Notes: generated from the sequence alone by a model not told the origin. A stretch of DNA of 64,000 bases from Poteriospumella lacustris (GCA_008000375.1 SMOI01000177.1:1-64000), one strand, 5' to 3'; positions 40,701-53,714 are shown, counted from the stretch's first letter. Program-made: numbers and translations.

Positions 40701-41081
40701 TCTGGAGAGGACGTCCTGTGCTTCCACCGCGTCGAAATTTCGCCCCTGCAGAGCGTTGCGTTGTCGACGGGCGAGAAGCTCACCAATCTTCTCGACAGTT
40801 CCGAGCGCGTCCTTGACAACTGCGCCGGCGGTCTGTACAACTTCAAGGATGAATGGAAGGGTGACGGCAAGAAGCAGACTGGCGAGCAGGGCCGCGACGG
40901 CAACTACCGCGGTAGAGGCTCTGGACGTGGCCCGCAAGGTCACCGTGGCCCTCGACCAGTCGTGCCCAATCGCCACCGAGGCAATGCTAAGAACAGTCGC
41001 AATCCCAACGGCGGGGGCAACAGCGGGGGCAATAAAAAGAGTGCCTGGGGTGGCAATATACCGAAGGCGGAGGGCAAGTAG
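37724..41081 (+). CDS. EIF3C: Translation initiation factor eIF3 subunit c
   Basis: Three exons (37724-37865, 37934-38481, 38709-41081) with introns of 68 and 227 nt give 1020 residues. eIF3c is a core PCI subunit of eIF3, which binds the 40S subunit and recruits eIF1, eIF5 and mRNA. It begins MSRFWQQDSSSDEDSS, like MSRFF of other eIF3c proteins. The N-terminal region has KSQKDRTFENINDIVAKFRNA and GMPPSYIKMLAELED, then two acidic Ser-Asp tracts (about residues 145-240) that suit CK2 phosphorylation. The PCI region lies near 800-930 (QRIQEEAVRCHLLQCSDVYE, then TLSQLAQTFDLS). The tail is Gly/Arg-rich (YRGRGSGRGPQG). Human eIF3c has 913 residues. The stop lies only 40 bp from the convergent GH18 stop. 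Intron 2 is unusually long for this window. Confidence 0.95.
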
Positions 41082-41121
41082 ATGATGGAACGATGTAATT
41101 ATATTTGATTTCACTGGAAGG

Positions 41122-42339
41122 CTATCGTGTGTGCATGAACGTGTTTAGCTCCTTCGCCAGGTACACTTCCTTGTCGGGCTGCTGCGGTGAGCAGCGCCCC
41201 TCGTCCAGTATATTCCAGAATGCGAAGCCGCGAGGCGCGGACTCTTCCGCAGCGAGCGATTCATAAGCTGCTCGGATATCTTCTGAACTGAGAAAGAGGA
41301 ACTTGCCGTCCCCAGCCCACCCGTTGGCGAGACCGACGACCAAGCGAGTGGGCGCCACTGTGATGGAGCGTTTCTCGGGGAAATCGAGGTCCAGCGCGGT
41401 GCTGAAGTCCACTTGCCAGTCCGTAGTTATGGACTTGCAGAACTGCCGCAACGCGTCCGATGGTGATACTCTGTCGACAGTGACCGCGAACTGCATGTGA
41501 CTGTAGCCCTCGTAGAGCTGCACCGTTATGAAATCGAACGTATCGACGTCGCCCGCATTGAATGTCGTTGTCTTTCCGTACCTTGCCAGAAGATAGGCGT
41601 AGCAGTTGCGGCCATGGTAGGGGAACGGATCAGGCAATATCGCCTTCCACTCATCATATTCGTGCCTCAGGCTGAGGTCGAATGAAGGTGCGGTGACAGG
41701 ATCGAGATAGGACTCTGCAGGCGCCATGGCGACGATGTACCCGTCCCTCTTGGCCAGCTGAGAGAAGCGGCCCATAAAATCGAGAGTCATTGGAGAGAAC
41801 TGATTGTAAAGCGAGTCAACGTCGTCGTTCCCTTCAATATCCCAATCGAAGCCATCGAATCCAAAGAATCCTCTCTCCGGGCGAGCTATGATCTCCCGAT
41901 TCCACTTGATCCAATGGGCATACGTCTCTTCGACGGGAGAAGTCACATCTGGGTGCGGTGAGTTCCAGCCCCCGATTGATATCAGATGGATAGTGTGAAT
42001 ACCGAGTTCTCTGATTCGAGCAACTTTCTCAGCGACGCAATCCCAATCAGGGCCGTTGGTGATCGCCGGGCGGCCCATCTCGTCCACCGCAAGATTGATG
42101 GAAAACCAGATCACCACGTTGACGCCACTCTGGACGGCCTCAACGATCTTATCGTCGCATTGGTTCCAATTAGCATAGCCCACAATTAGTTTGGACGGTA
42201 AACGTTCCGCTGCCGCGCCACATGTTGTGGCCGAACTCTGTGTCGGCGAGTCGGGGAATGCAGGCATCGGGTGTTCGACGCCGTCAGCACTGATGAGGAG
42301 AAGGCCAAACAATATCGAAGTCACAAACAGAATGACCAT
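41122..42339 (-). CDS. Secreted GH18-family glycoside hydrolase (chitinase-like)
   Basis: The start chosen is the only in-frame ATG, at 42339. It opens with a signal peptide or anchor (MVILFVTSILFGLLLISADG) and gives 405 residues. GH18 enzymes hydrolyse chitin or related beta-1,4-N-acetylglucosamine chains by substrate-assisted catalysis. The catalytic signature D-G-x-D-x-D-x-E is intact (F-D-G-F-D-W-D-I-E). Other barrel strands match: KLIVGYANWNQCD, VNVVIWFSINL, IHLISIGGWNSPHPDV, DFITVQLYEGYS, TRLVVGLANGWAG and PRGFAFWNILDEG. No carbohydrate-binding module is present. The frame stays open 78 codons upstream of the ATG, but that part has no start and a low-complexity sense; an unseen upstream exon cannot be excluded. 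The substrate is unknown; chitin in an ochrophyte wall or in prey is an inference. Confidence 0.85.
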   Translation of the reverse strand: MVILFVTSILFGLLLISADGVEHPMPAFPDSPTQSSATTCGAAAERLPSKLIVGYANWNQCDDKIVEAVQSGVNVVIWFSINLAVDEMGRPAITNGPDWDCVAEKVARIRELGIHTIHLISIGGWNSPHPDVTSPVEETYAHWIKWNREIIARPERGFFGFDGFDWDIEGNDDVDSLYNQFSPMTLDFMGRFSQLAKRDGYIVAMAPAESYLDPVTAPSFDLSLRHEYDEWKAILPDPFPYHGRNCYAYLLARYGKTTTFNAGDVDTFDFITVQLYEGYSHMQFAVTVDRVSPSDALRQFCKSITTDWQVDFSTALDLDFPEKRSITVAPTRLVVGLANGWAGDGKFLFLSSEDIRAAYESLAAEESAPRGFAFWNILDEGRCSPQQPDKEVYLAKELNTFMHTR

Positions 42340-42654
42340 TTGCGCCACCAGAGATATGCCCTCGGTCGTCGCTGTTCTTTGTCCAAGTCGCAGGCAAGTC
42401 GCTGTCGAGATCCTCGTCCCAAGCGATCCCGTCGTCGTCGTCTCGCACCGGCAGCAGGAGAGCGCGGTTTGCGGATCTGGGTCACTAAAGTAGGTGTTTG
42501 TGCATTCATTCTCTCCTCCCTCGAATCGGGAATCCCTCACCCTCTCTGCTTCGCCGCGGAACAACACAGGCACAGAGAACGAAGCAGTGGTTGTTAAATG
42601 GCTTTATAGCATGCTATGTACAAGTTGTAGCGCTGAGGAAAGATTTGGGGAAAT
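42340..42654. promoter_or_regulatory. Intergenic space upstream of GH18 gene
   Basis: About 315 bp between the GH18 start and the stop of the giant coiled-coil gene, both leftward. It includes the GH18 5' UTR and promoter, with runs of CGTCGTCGT near 42430. No other gene is seen. Confidence 0.3.
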
Positions 42655-45600
42655 TCAGCGCAGCGAGGGCAGGATGGGCGCCGCGTTGCGAAAGGTGCCG
42701 GTCTGCGCCACAGAAGACGGTCGAAGTTTACCCCGCAAATGCACCGCGGAATTCGAAGCTGGCATGGTTCCAATGCCACCGACGACTCGTCCGTCCACTA
42801 AATGAGGCGGCAAGCTACCAGTCGAAGTGGAGGCGGCAGGAAAAAGGCCCGGTCCCGGCAGAGCTCGAGAGCGAATCCCGTCGGCGCCCATCGACACGCT
42901 GCCGGAGGAGATCGACAAGACCGAGCCGGACGGGTTCGCCAAGTTCTCTTGCGTCAAGTTCCTCATCTTATCGTAGTACTGCGCACTCTTCGTGAGGAAC
43001 TGGTGGAACATGCGCGGAGGGAGTAGGCTCTGGACGCAGCGCTGGTAGCTCTCCACGTGGTCGAGGATGGACAGCATCGTCTGACGAATGTCTTGGTCAA
43101 CCAAGCTCAACCGCTCCTCTGCAAGAGCGATCTGCTTCGTGAGACGCGCGATCCTAAATTTGGCGGCTTTCACTTCTTTGGCGCGCATTTCGGGGTCGAT
43201 TTCGCTCTGCGAGTGGAGGGGCTCTAGTCGCCGCCCGTCCCCTCCGCGTTTGTCGCCCACGAACACTTCCTCCGTGCGACACCGACGACGAAGCAGCAGC
43301 ATCATCAACTTGAGCTGCTGGCGTAGGTGCTGTGCTTCTTGAAGGTGCTTGGCGAGGTTCTCGACGGGCGACAGGCCGGCCTTGAACAACTGGTTTTCGT
43401 ACTTCTGAACGGTGGCCTCCAGGTCGCGCAGCTTGTTCATTTTCTTCTCCAGCGAGACGGATGGGCCCTCCTCCAGGCCTTCAAACACGGTCGACTTGTC
43501 GATGGTTGATGCACCATCGACGTCGTCGTCGCGAAAGCGCAGGTCCGACGCGACGCTGCCAGCATCGCGGATCACCTTGTGACCGGCAGCGCCCAGCTGC
43601 AAATGGTGCATGAAGAGCAGCTGGTTTTCGCACTCCAGTGCCACGATGGTGTTGATGGTTGCCTGGTCGCGACTCTTCGCGAGACGCTCGAGGGCCATCC
43701 GGCATCTCTCTTGAACCAGTCGCTTCGACTCGTCCGTTTCGCCTCGCAGGCCGGCGAGCAGGTCGGCGCTGGGTGTCGCGAGGAAGGTGCTGAGGTCAGT
43801 GCACGCTCGCGATCGAAGCGCCTCGGTCGAGAGTCGAAAGTACTCGTCGACAGCGACCAGTAACGCCTTCGTATCGACCAAAGACTCGTGTGTGGCGGGC
43901 TCTGTTGATAGTGGCGCCACAAGCTGGGCCTCTGTTCTCTTGGCAACGGAACTGCCCCGCGACGCCCGGCTGAAGTCGGAGACCAAGGACATCGCGTCCG
44001 CCGGCATCGAAGACAGTGGCGGAAGAACAGGCAGCGATGCGCTTTGAGACATTTGCGCTCCGCGTTTGTTCTTCGGCTTCACGGCCTTGCTGAAGTTGAG
44101 GAACTCAGCCGATGGCAGCATCTCCGCGGTCTTGTACAGCGACCGCACGTCGAGCGGGAAGGACTCCGACACAGACAGGGGCTTCCCATGCGCGTCCGCG
44201 ACTAATTCGGACATGCTGTGGCTGGGGAAGGACATACTTGCACTCTGCCAGCCGATCGACTCGTTGGCGTCGTCGTCTTCCAACGAGCTGGCCAGTCGCA
44301 CAGCCGACCGAGGGGGCGAAGACAGCTTCCCCGCGTCGACAGTGACGGGGCCGAGCTGGAGCTGGAGCTTCTGGCGCTTCTCCATCGCAGCTTGTAAGGC
44401 ACCGGTGACCATCGCTTCGTAGCTTGAGCCGAGGGAAGCCGCAGTCTCGCACCAGCTGCTCACAAAGTCTTGTGCGAACGCGGATACCACGCCACCGTAG
44501 AGAGCAAGCGCGCTAGAGATAGTCGGTACGAGATTCTCATGGGAAGACCGCTGCTGCAGCTGTTGTTCCAACTGGACCTTGAGGGAAGCCAGCTGTTGCT
44601 CTCTCTTGTCTTCCTCCTCTTGTCCTTGCTGGGCGATTTGTGTCGTGAGCACATCCACTTGGCGCTGGAGACGCTCCTGCACCTCTGTGGTCATCTCTCG
44701 CAGGCGCTTAACGTCTGCCTCCTTCTCCCCCAGCAACGACTTCAGCTTCTCGATGATGGCGCGCAAGTCGTCGTCGGTTTGCACCGCCATCTGCAGCGCA
44801 TGGACCTGTTCCGACAGCGAATCGATTTCGCTTTGCAGGCGGCGATTCTCCCCACGCTCCTGCTGCAGGTCTCCCTCCAAGCGCTGACAATTTCCTTTGA
44901 GCTGCTCGATGCTGATCATCAGTTTGTCGATTCCCTTCTCGATGAAGTCGAAGCCGAGATGATCCAGCTCTCGCTTGACGTCCTTCTCCGATTTACCGAA
45001 GAGAAACACCGACACCTCGGACAGGAAACGGTTCAGCTCGATCGCCGGGTCGATGTAATCCTGTCGCTTGATTCGCGAAATGCGAGGAAAGACCGTCGCC
45101 TCCTCGCTGACCGCAGCGAGGTGGCGCATGTTGGCGTGCGAATGCGAGTTCCTCTGCGGCGCTTTCATTCGATCGACGGGGCTCGGGAAGCCGTCCGAAA
45201 TCTGCACCAACTCGATTTTGCAAACGGGAATGCCGCGGTCGAGGCTCAGCTGCGAGAAGTCGGTCGGCACGTTCAGCAAGAAGGAGTCCTTCTGCGGGTC
45301 GCCGATAATCTTGTGCAGCGAAGCAACCACAAGGTCGCTCTCTCGCTGCTTGACGATGTTGGACGGGTAGTTCCTCTCCAAAACGCCGCGGCTCTGGTCG
45401 CCATCCTCGTCACCCGTGCTCGGCCTCTGGCCCACTTGATCCCGCACGAAGATGAGCATGTTGCCCTCTCTGAAGTAATCGAGAATAGACTCTGTGCGAC
45501 AGGCGTTCTCTGGCCAGGGGAGGACCACCGCTTTACTAGAGATTGGTTCGAAGGGCGACACGCGAGGGATCCAGCGCGGGTCGAACAGCTTCTTCGTATA

Positions 45601-48600
45601 GGTGGTCCCTCCCAATCCCATGAACATTGCGCCCGTCATGTTGTTGTAGCTGTTCTTCGTGAGAACGGACGTGTTGATGATGTTCACGCCTCGGGGTAGG
45701 TAGCGCACCGGGACGACGTGCATGATCTCCACTTGCGGAGGCAGCGTCAGCAATCGCATGTTGCGGTATTCCTCCGAGATCCCCAGCTGAAACCCAGCGG
45801 GTAGCTCTTCGTTCAGTCGATGACGAGGACGCTGAATGAGAAAGTGTGAGGGCGGCAAGGCCATTCCGTGCGTCCCTTCGATATGGGACACGGACTCGAC
45901 GCCAGGCAGCACCTCTCTCCAACTGTACACGTCGAACACTTCCGGCAGCTGCACAAATATGCTGCGGGGTGGAAGCGACCAGTCCACGGCACTCGCAGTG
46001 GTGGGAGTAGTGCTTGCACGCGACACTGCACGACTTGAGGCAGTGCGAGGCGCGACGACGTACTGCGAAGAAGCCACCTCCGATCGCAGACGCACCTTGT
46101 AGAACCCGTGAGCCTCCAGCCTGCGCTGTGCCTCCTCGGTTCCTGTTTCAGGCAGTTGCACCAGCACCACGTTGTGCATGGGCAAGGCCCAGTACGGCCG
46201 CGAGAGAGTCATCACCCCTTGTACGATCTCCACGCCGCCCGGGAAGTCGATCTGGGATCGCAATCTCGCCACTTCTATGTTGATATTCATGCGAACTTGC
46301 AGACCTGGCCGCCTGGTGGCGCTCTTGAAAGCTTGGTAGCTGTCGGCGAGGCTATTGGCCGCATCCTTTTCTCGCTGCTCGAGCAGTTGTGCCAGTTTCT
46401 TGGGAAGCTCACGATGATGAACTGGCGTCAGCTCCGGAGGCCACTGCGCGTTGGAGCTCTGGCGAGACACTAGGACCATTCCAGCAGGCAGTGCGCGATG
46501 GAAGCTGTCCAGCACGCTTTCCACGCCAAACACGATCTGCTCGGAGATCTCTAGCAAAGAAGGCAAATACAGCTTCTTGGGAAGCTGCACGACCATCGCA
46601 TCGGGTGGAATGGCGTGGCTGTCGCAGTTGTGCACAACCTGGAACTCGAACGGCAGCGGAATTGACGGAGGAATGCGCTTCACTAACTCTGTACCACGTG
46701 GAAGCGTGACTCCATGGGGCCAAGGCAGTACTGTGAGATATGGAGCAGCCCGGCTGCCCATTTGGGTCACGCCAGACTGAAGCCGGGTGCCGGGCGCCAA
46801 CTGCACATTTGTCCCTAACACCACATTGGAGTCGAGCTTCACGCCGATGGGAAGCTCAAACCGGACAGGAATCCGGACGACTTCCATGTGCTCTTCCAGC
46901 AAGACGCCGTGCGGCAGATCAGATCGACTCCCTCGCTGCACTCCGGGTGGAAGCAGACTGTCCGGGTCGCGGCGGACGACCAGGGCATTCACAGCGGGGC
47001 GCCGGAGCTCACAGACATGGCCCTCGTAGGTCTTTTGCGGATTAACCACAATGAGGCCTGGCCCAAGGATGGCGCCTTCAGGGAGCGGAAAGGGTGTCAA
47101 GCGCGCGATATTCAACTTGACCAGTTTCGACCGAGGGGGGAGCACGACGCCAGGCGGGAGTGCCGGCATGGGCATGATACATGCGTAGTGTGGCAAGGGC
47201 GGGATCGAGTGGTCATCCAGGGAGAAGTCGGGATGAACGAAGTAGTAGCTCGGGGGCAACTGGACGGCGAATGGTCGCTTGCCGAATAGCCAGGAGGGGG
47301 TCAGCCGAGCGCCTTGCGGCAAATCGAAGAGCGGCTCCAGCTGAATCAGCTCGTGGTTTGGCGGAAGGACAAAATCTGGCGGGTGTTCATCGACGGGTAC
47401 CAGCCGCGTGCCTGGAGGCAACGCGAACCCAGGCGGCCGGTAAACAATTTCCATTCCCAAGTCGAAGAAGAACTCCTTCGGCTTCTCGACGACCATGCAT
47501 CCGTTGCGCAGCAAGGGTCGGGGGCCTGTTTCGTCTGCAGACGACACGAACTTGATCGGAGCCATAAACTCAGGAAGAGGCGTGGACTTCTCCTTCTTCA
47601 CGAGGCGCACACACTCTGGAAGAACGAGACCCAATGGCGTGGCGGCGACCTTAATGCCTGGAGCGATCTCCAGGCCGACGGGAAAGTCGATGGCGCAGTT
47701 CAAAATCTGCACAAGCTCATGACTCGGCGGGATCTGATCGCGGATGGTGGTCATCAGTTCAGAAGGCGAAGTACAGTCGTCTGAAACGACCAGTCTAGGA
47801 GAGATCTGCACGGGATATATGCCGTAGGGTAGCGGCAAGTCGTCGGCGATTTGAAGAAGCAGAAGGTCGTGGGGCAGCGACACTATTTCTGCCGACGAGT
47901 TGCGCTGCCGGTTGTACTTCAAGTTGCCGAAGACGTATTCGTTGCCCTGTCCTATATACTGGTATCCAGTGATGAGGTTCGCGCCCTGTTGGAGCGGAAA
48001 TACCGATGGAAACAGCAAAGGGAAGCATCCTTCCACCACCGGCAGGTCCAACACAAAATCTGCGCTCTTCAGCTCTTGAGCTTCCGGCGAATCTTTGCTC
48101 CCCCGGCAGTAGAACACGTTAGAAGGGAGAATGGTCACCTTCTTCATCAACTCCTCAACTGATTGGTCCGGATTGAAGTACAATGGCTGGCCCCGCAGGA
48201 TGGTCTCTACGGTGCTGAGTTTCACCAGATACAGCCCCGGCGCCACTTCGAACTCGTCGTCTCTGAAATTCGCGAGGATGAATCCTGGAGGGAGTCCTTT
48301 GCGTCGGCTGTCGTCGTCCGCTCGGTCTTGTGAGGGGACATAGACCTCGTTGACCCGCGTACTTCTTTCGGGTCGCCGAGATTTGGACTTGTGGCCAACG
48401 ATGGTGGAGTCTTTGTACACGGGAGTCTGCGTCGCGCAGTCAAACATTTGCGTGGAAGGAAACAAAGATGGCGCCGGTGGATGGGACGGTGAAGTGGCTG
48501 AAACAGGTGGGAGATCAATCGGAATCATGGAAAGTCTCGGCTGAGGGACGGCAGGCTGGGCGGAGGGCGCCTTCTGCGAATCTTGCTTCTCCAGAATGGC

Positions 48601-51600
48601 AACGAATTTCAATATTTTGGAACGAACGTCGTCGATCAACGGGGACGACCTCTCAAGGGACACGTCCCTCTGTACGTACCGCACGATCTCTTGCAAGTCG
48701 CCGTGGTTGGAAAAGGCGTTGAGTGTGGCGTTACAACCGACTCGATCGCCCTTGGTCAAGCGCTTGAAGGCCTCGTCGATCGAGAGGAGAATCGTCTTGG
48801 ACTTGGCATCGCCTTGAACTGCCTGGAGAAGCATTTCGTCAAAAATGGGATGAAAAGGTGCGATAATGGTGGCCCTCACTACCACTGGTGCAGTCTCGTC
48901 CACCTGTTTCGCCTCACTGGCGATGGTCGATGGCTCGTAGGCGAAAGTCTCCTCGAAAGCGAGGCGATGGAGATCGGGCGCAGCCACCTTCTTCAAGTCC
49001 TTGATATCATCGGCGTTCTTCACTCTCGCCGGTTGTTGCACTTGTCTCGTGGTGGGCGACAGCAAGGTGTCCGTCTTCGCTTGCACGACACTTGCTGACG
49101 AAATCAGCGGTTTTGCAACAACCGATAAAGCGGAGGCAGGTGGTGTGTATGTGGCGGGTTTCTGCGTGGTAGATGGGTTGGGAGGCGGTAGCGTCGTCGG
49201 TTTCGGATTGGCCGTTGGCGCAGGGGTATTGCTTTGCTGCGAAGTTGCACCAATGGCAGGCTTCGCCGTCGCAGCAACACTTTGCTGTGGCGCAGCGGGT
49301 TTTGAGACAGTGGTCGCCGTTTGAGAACTGGCAGAGGCTTTGGGCTTCTCCGTCGCAGATTCTTTTGCAACCGAACGATTTGACGGCTGTGTGGCTTTCG
49401 CAGACACCACCGTGCTGGGTGCGGCTGATGGCATGGGCGCTGTCGCTGCCTCGGCATTCTGTGTCAAACGAGATGACGACGACGCCTTGGTCGGCTTGAG
49501 AGAGGATGCGCTCTTGGAGAGATCTTGCGAGGTTTCGAGAGCCGTCCTCGGTGTGCCACGGAATGACTCCTGCGCTTTCAAACCAGTTGGGCGCTGCGAC
49601 GTCGTATTTCGAGCAGACACGATAGGAGTGATGTGATCCTCTTGTCGGCCACTTAAAGCCGGCGTGGGGGTACTATCGACAGGTTCTATCGATGACGTAC
49701 TCCGCAAATCGATGGAAATGTCGCCGAACGCATCCTTGCTTTCAGATGCAGCGGTGTCGTCATCATTAGCATCGTCGACGACGATGCTGCTGACCGCGTG
49801 ATAACTTTTCTTAAGCTGCGCCAGCACCACCTTGTGATCTGCCTTGAGTCTCTTCGCCGGATCCTCTGTCCTCTGTTCCGCCGCTACCGCATCTTGAAGG
49901 GTCGAGTTCAACTTTACTCCATGAAGAACGGTCAACGTGTTCTTATCCTGCAGAAACTTCAGAGCAGAAGCCATCGACTTTTTAAGATCCCTGGCTTCAG
50001 TCATCAGTTGTGATCGGAAGAGCTCAAGCGCCTTCACCCGGAAATATTGCGGCCATTGGTCCGTTGGCGAGTCAGGCGACATGAACGACAGATTGGACAT
50101 GGCCGCCTTCAGCCCTCCCGATGACTTGATGCACTTTTCCAACACCTCCAAGTGCACCGCCAAAACGTCCTTGAAAATGCCTCCAGCAGAGTAGTACAAC
50201 AAACTGCGCCACGCATTCAGTGTGGAGAGAAGCTGCATGTGCACGTCCGTGGCGTGCAGATAAGAGAGGAGATCCAAAATATTCGTTTGTTGCACGACGC
50301 GATGCAACAGCATGTTTCTTTGGATCTCCATAGTCTTGAGTTGCATCTTATACTGTCGGGCCTGCTGAGAAGACAGCGGCGTCCCATCCTCATTCTTGTC
50401 GCCGCCATCATAGCGCATGTGGTGCTCAAGGATCGTGAGCTGGATGATGTCATCAGTACCGAATCCTTTGTTCCGCAGACGGTCGAAATTCTCCATGCGA
50501 ACATCCCCGATATGCGAGAGCGATCCATTTAGCAATTCGTTCTTCATCTGCGCCAGGTCCATATCTTTGAAGCGATCGGGCAGCTCCTTCCAGAGCTCGA
50601 GAATTTGTCTGTCCACCTCGTCCTCCTCCAAACCGTTCTCTCTCATCAAATGCATTTTCTGCTGTAGCTGGCGGGCGTTCATCTCAGCCTCAATGTCTTT
50701 GCGAATTTCGCCTCGAATGGAGTCTTCGAACTCTATTTTCCACTGTGCCTTGAGAATCTCCAAGTCCGCCTCTCTTGCGGCCAAAGTGCTGCCTCGCTTG
50801 GAGCTCTTCGCCCTTCGTAAAACCCCAACCATAGATGCCCGGAGCCTATTCTCTTCAGCGGTCGCATCTTTCTCCTCCATCGTAGTCGTCTCTTGCTGCG
50901 ACTCTACAGGGGCAGCTGCATCCGGCTCGACGTTGAAGATATCCAGATTCGGCTCCGACGAAAACGACGGTAGCATGACGTGGTCGTCGATCTCCAACTC
51001 CTGCTCCCACTGTTCCCGCGCCTTTCTCAATTCTTTGCGGAACATTTCTCGCTGGTCCGACAGCATATCTTCGAAGCGCTTGATTTCCTTGTCGGTTCGA
51101 CTCTTGGCCATGGCGAGCTCCCGTTCGAAGCTCTCCTTCTGCTCATACAGAGCGGCCTCCTTATCGCGCCGCATCATTTGGATCGTTTCATCGATCCGCT
51201 CCGCCATAACATCCGCTTGCTCCGCCTTAATCTTCAAGACAGATTCGTCGCGCGCTTTGTCGAGCTTGAAGATGAGATCCTTCGCGACGGCGGACACAAT
51301 CGATTCGATGTCCTTGGCGCGGACCTGTTTTGCCATTTCTCGAATTCCTTGTGCCATATTCACGAAACTATTCACCAAGTCCTTCAAGAAGTTCTCGTCG
51401 ATGGGATACGTGTTCGAAAACGTCTCACTTTCCTTTGAGAAATACAAATTGCTGGTGACCAACGATTCCTTCACGAGCGCCTCGATTTTGCCGTAGACAA
51501 TCTCTTCGCCAGGAATCACCTGAATGTCATCGTGTCGTCGCTCTCGCTCCGCCTTCATGGGGTCCGTTTGTACTCCCGCCTCGGATGTCTCGGCAGCTAC

Positions 51601-53714
51601 TGCCAAAGAAACAACTCCTTCCTCACTCGGTGCTGCGGTGTAGATGATTTTCTCGGTAACGGTAGCCTTGGCAGTGGCGAGTTCGTCAGACATGCGACTC
51701 AATTCGGCAGCGGTGGCTTCTTGTTGCTCCGTCAGCGCTGCGATCTTCTTTTCGGTTTCTGCAACAAAACTATCGTGCACGTCGACTGAGCGGGCGTAAT
51801 GGTGGAAGAAATCTTCCCGGGACATGCTGGCGCGTTCGAGTTCCGACGTTATGCGGAGATTTTCTTGCTTCAGAAGAGACAGCCGCCGCGCCAACTCAGT
51901 GTTGTCATCGCTGATAAGCTTGATCTTGTCCTTCGCGTCCCTCAACTCCACGATGATGGCGTCTGATTGAGCGCGCATATCAGCCATCTTCTCTCTGAAG
52001 GTCGCCTTTTGAGACTCAACGATTTCGTCGACTTCTTCTTGACTCAGCCCACGAGATCCCGACTTCAACTTTTGAATTTCCTCGTTCAAGCTCTGAACTG
52101 TTTGACTGGAATTGTCGAAGTCGTGCTGCATCTTAAGTCTTTCTCGGGCCCATTCCTCGGCCGACTTGGCAGCGCTAGCACGTAACTCTTGAATCTCGTT
52201 GTTCGCAAGCTCAATTTTCGCATTGGCCATTCGAAGATTGGACGCACTGGACTCAAGTTGATCAAGCATTTGGCGCTTTGCTTCTTCTATTTTCGAATTC
52301 GAGGACGTCGTAAGCTCGGCCACGGTGGTCCCCAAGCGCTTCACTTCGCCTTTGAGGAAGTCTGCACTGCGCACATTGTCCTCGATTTGCTTCACGACAT
52401 GACGATCTCGTTGCTGCATTTGCGTGGACAGCTGCTGCATGTCTTTTGCAATTGCCTGCAGGGCCGACGTCACATGCTTCAAATTCCGTGCGAGCGCTTC
52501 CTTTTCTTGATTAAGCTTTCCGTTTTCTCGCTGCAGAACGTCCGCTTTGGTTGTCCCTTCTCTGAATAGAGCTTCCTTTTCATCCATGATTCTTTCCACG
52601 AGCTGTCTGAGCTCATCGATTTTGTTTCGATATCCAGTGATCTTCTCGTCAAACTCAGCTTGTTGCTGCTCCAACCGATCTCGGTAGCGTTGAGAGGCAA
52701 TTTTCTCTTCCTCCAAATCAACTTTGGCGTCCGAGAGGTCCCTTTGCAAGTCGGAAATCTTAAACATTGCGTTTCGGGAATCCTTTTCAAATGACTCCAA
52801 CTGAATGTGCAGCTGTTCCTCTGATTTTGCTAGCTCCTCGAGACGTCGCGTCAATGCTTCAAGTCTCGTTTCAGCTGTGGACAGCTCCATTTTCTTGTCG
52901 GATAATTCTACTGACAAACTGGTTATGACTTGCTTCTTCTCTGACAACTCAGACTCCACATTTGCCAGGGTTTCTTTCACAGTCTCTAATTCCTTGATTT
53001 CCGATGGCTGGGTCTTAATTTGATTGGAGTCTCTGTCCAATTGTTCCAACTTACGCGCCTTGCGCTCCATAATTTGCAAGCGTGTTCGAAGTTCATCCTG
53101 TAATTGCTGACTCTTCTCCAACATTTCCTTGTATCGCGCCTTATCAGATATCCTGATTGAAATTTTGGTCAAATTACTGACAGCGTACGACAGACAACAC
53201 ATCCTTACCATTGGAGGTTAACTGTTCGAGCCTTTTGATCCGACAGTTCAATATTCTTCTTTAATGAAACAACTTTTCTCTGAAGCATCTGAATCATCAA
53301 CGCATCTGCTGCTGATGTTCCTGTCCGCTTCGGCTCGGCCTTTTTTGTCTCGTCGACGCTTGAGGAAGGGAGAGCGGCGATCCGAGGGGGAACATCCACG
53401 TCTGCCGCCGCGAAATCCCTCACCTTTTGCTTCGTAAACACCAACATGCATTTTCTTAACGCCGATTCAAGTTTCAAATGCCTGTCTTCATTTATTCTCG
53501 CAGACATATCTGACTGAGATGAAATTTCAGTCAAGAGCTTTTCTACTTCGTCAACAACTGCCTCTTCTTCCGACAACGAAAACCCTTCCAAAAAGTCTCG
53601 CACCTCTTCTTCGGCAGACTGCAGCACATTTTTTGCTTCCGATTGTGAAATACTTTGGATATAACTTATTTTGTCATCCAAATTGATAACCTCATCATCG
53701 TCGTCCCAATCCAT
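42655..53714 (-). CDS. Giant (3667-residue) coiled-coil protein with central LPPG-type repeats
   Basis: Two exons (53714-53209 and 53152-42655) are joined by a 56-nt GT-AG intron; NLQW is completed across the junction and followed by ISDKARYKEML. The start is MDWDDDDEVINLDDK. I do not recognise the family. Order: an acidic N-terminus; about 850 residues of coiled coil; a helical region (LLHRVVQQTNILDLLSYLHATD); a Pro/Ser/Thr/Ala-rich linker (about 49700-48900); a long array of degenerate beta-like units around L-P-x-G-x-x-L (48300-45680), e.g. LPPGTRLVPVDEHPPDFVLP, LPEGAILGPGLIVVNP and LPHGVLLEEHMEVVRIP; a second coiled coil (about 44950-44550); and a mostly helical end with another coiled coil. 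No ATPase, kinase or membrane segment is seen. A structural role at cytoskeleton or basal body is possible but unproven. Confidence 0.85.
45680..48300 (-). repeat. Degenerate LPPG protein repeat array within the giant gene
   Basis: About 870 residues of imperfect units of roughly 20-30 residues, each with a hydrophobic-Pro-(Pro/x)-Gly core followed by a short hydrophobic strand ending in Val or Leu plus a charged residue. Examples are FALPPGTRLVPV, FVLPPNHELIQL, FDLPQGARLTPS, FELPIGVKLDSN, VTLPRGTELVKR and RYLPRGVNIINT. The DNA copies are too diverged to align as nucleotide repeats, so the array is old. Confidence 0.75.

Noticed and set aside
42340-42573. 78-codon in-frame extension upstream of the GH18 gene
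   Set aside because: It has no ATG and would bury the signal peptide.
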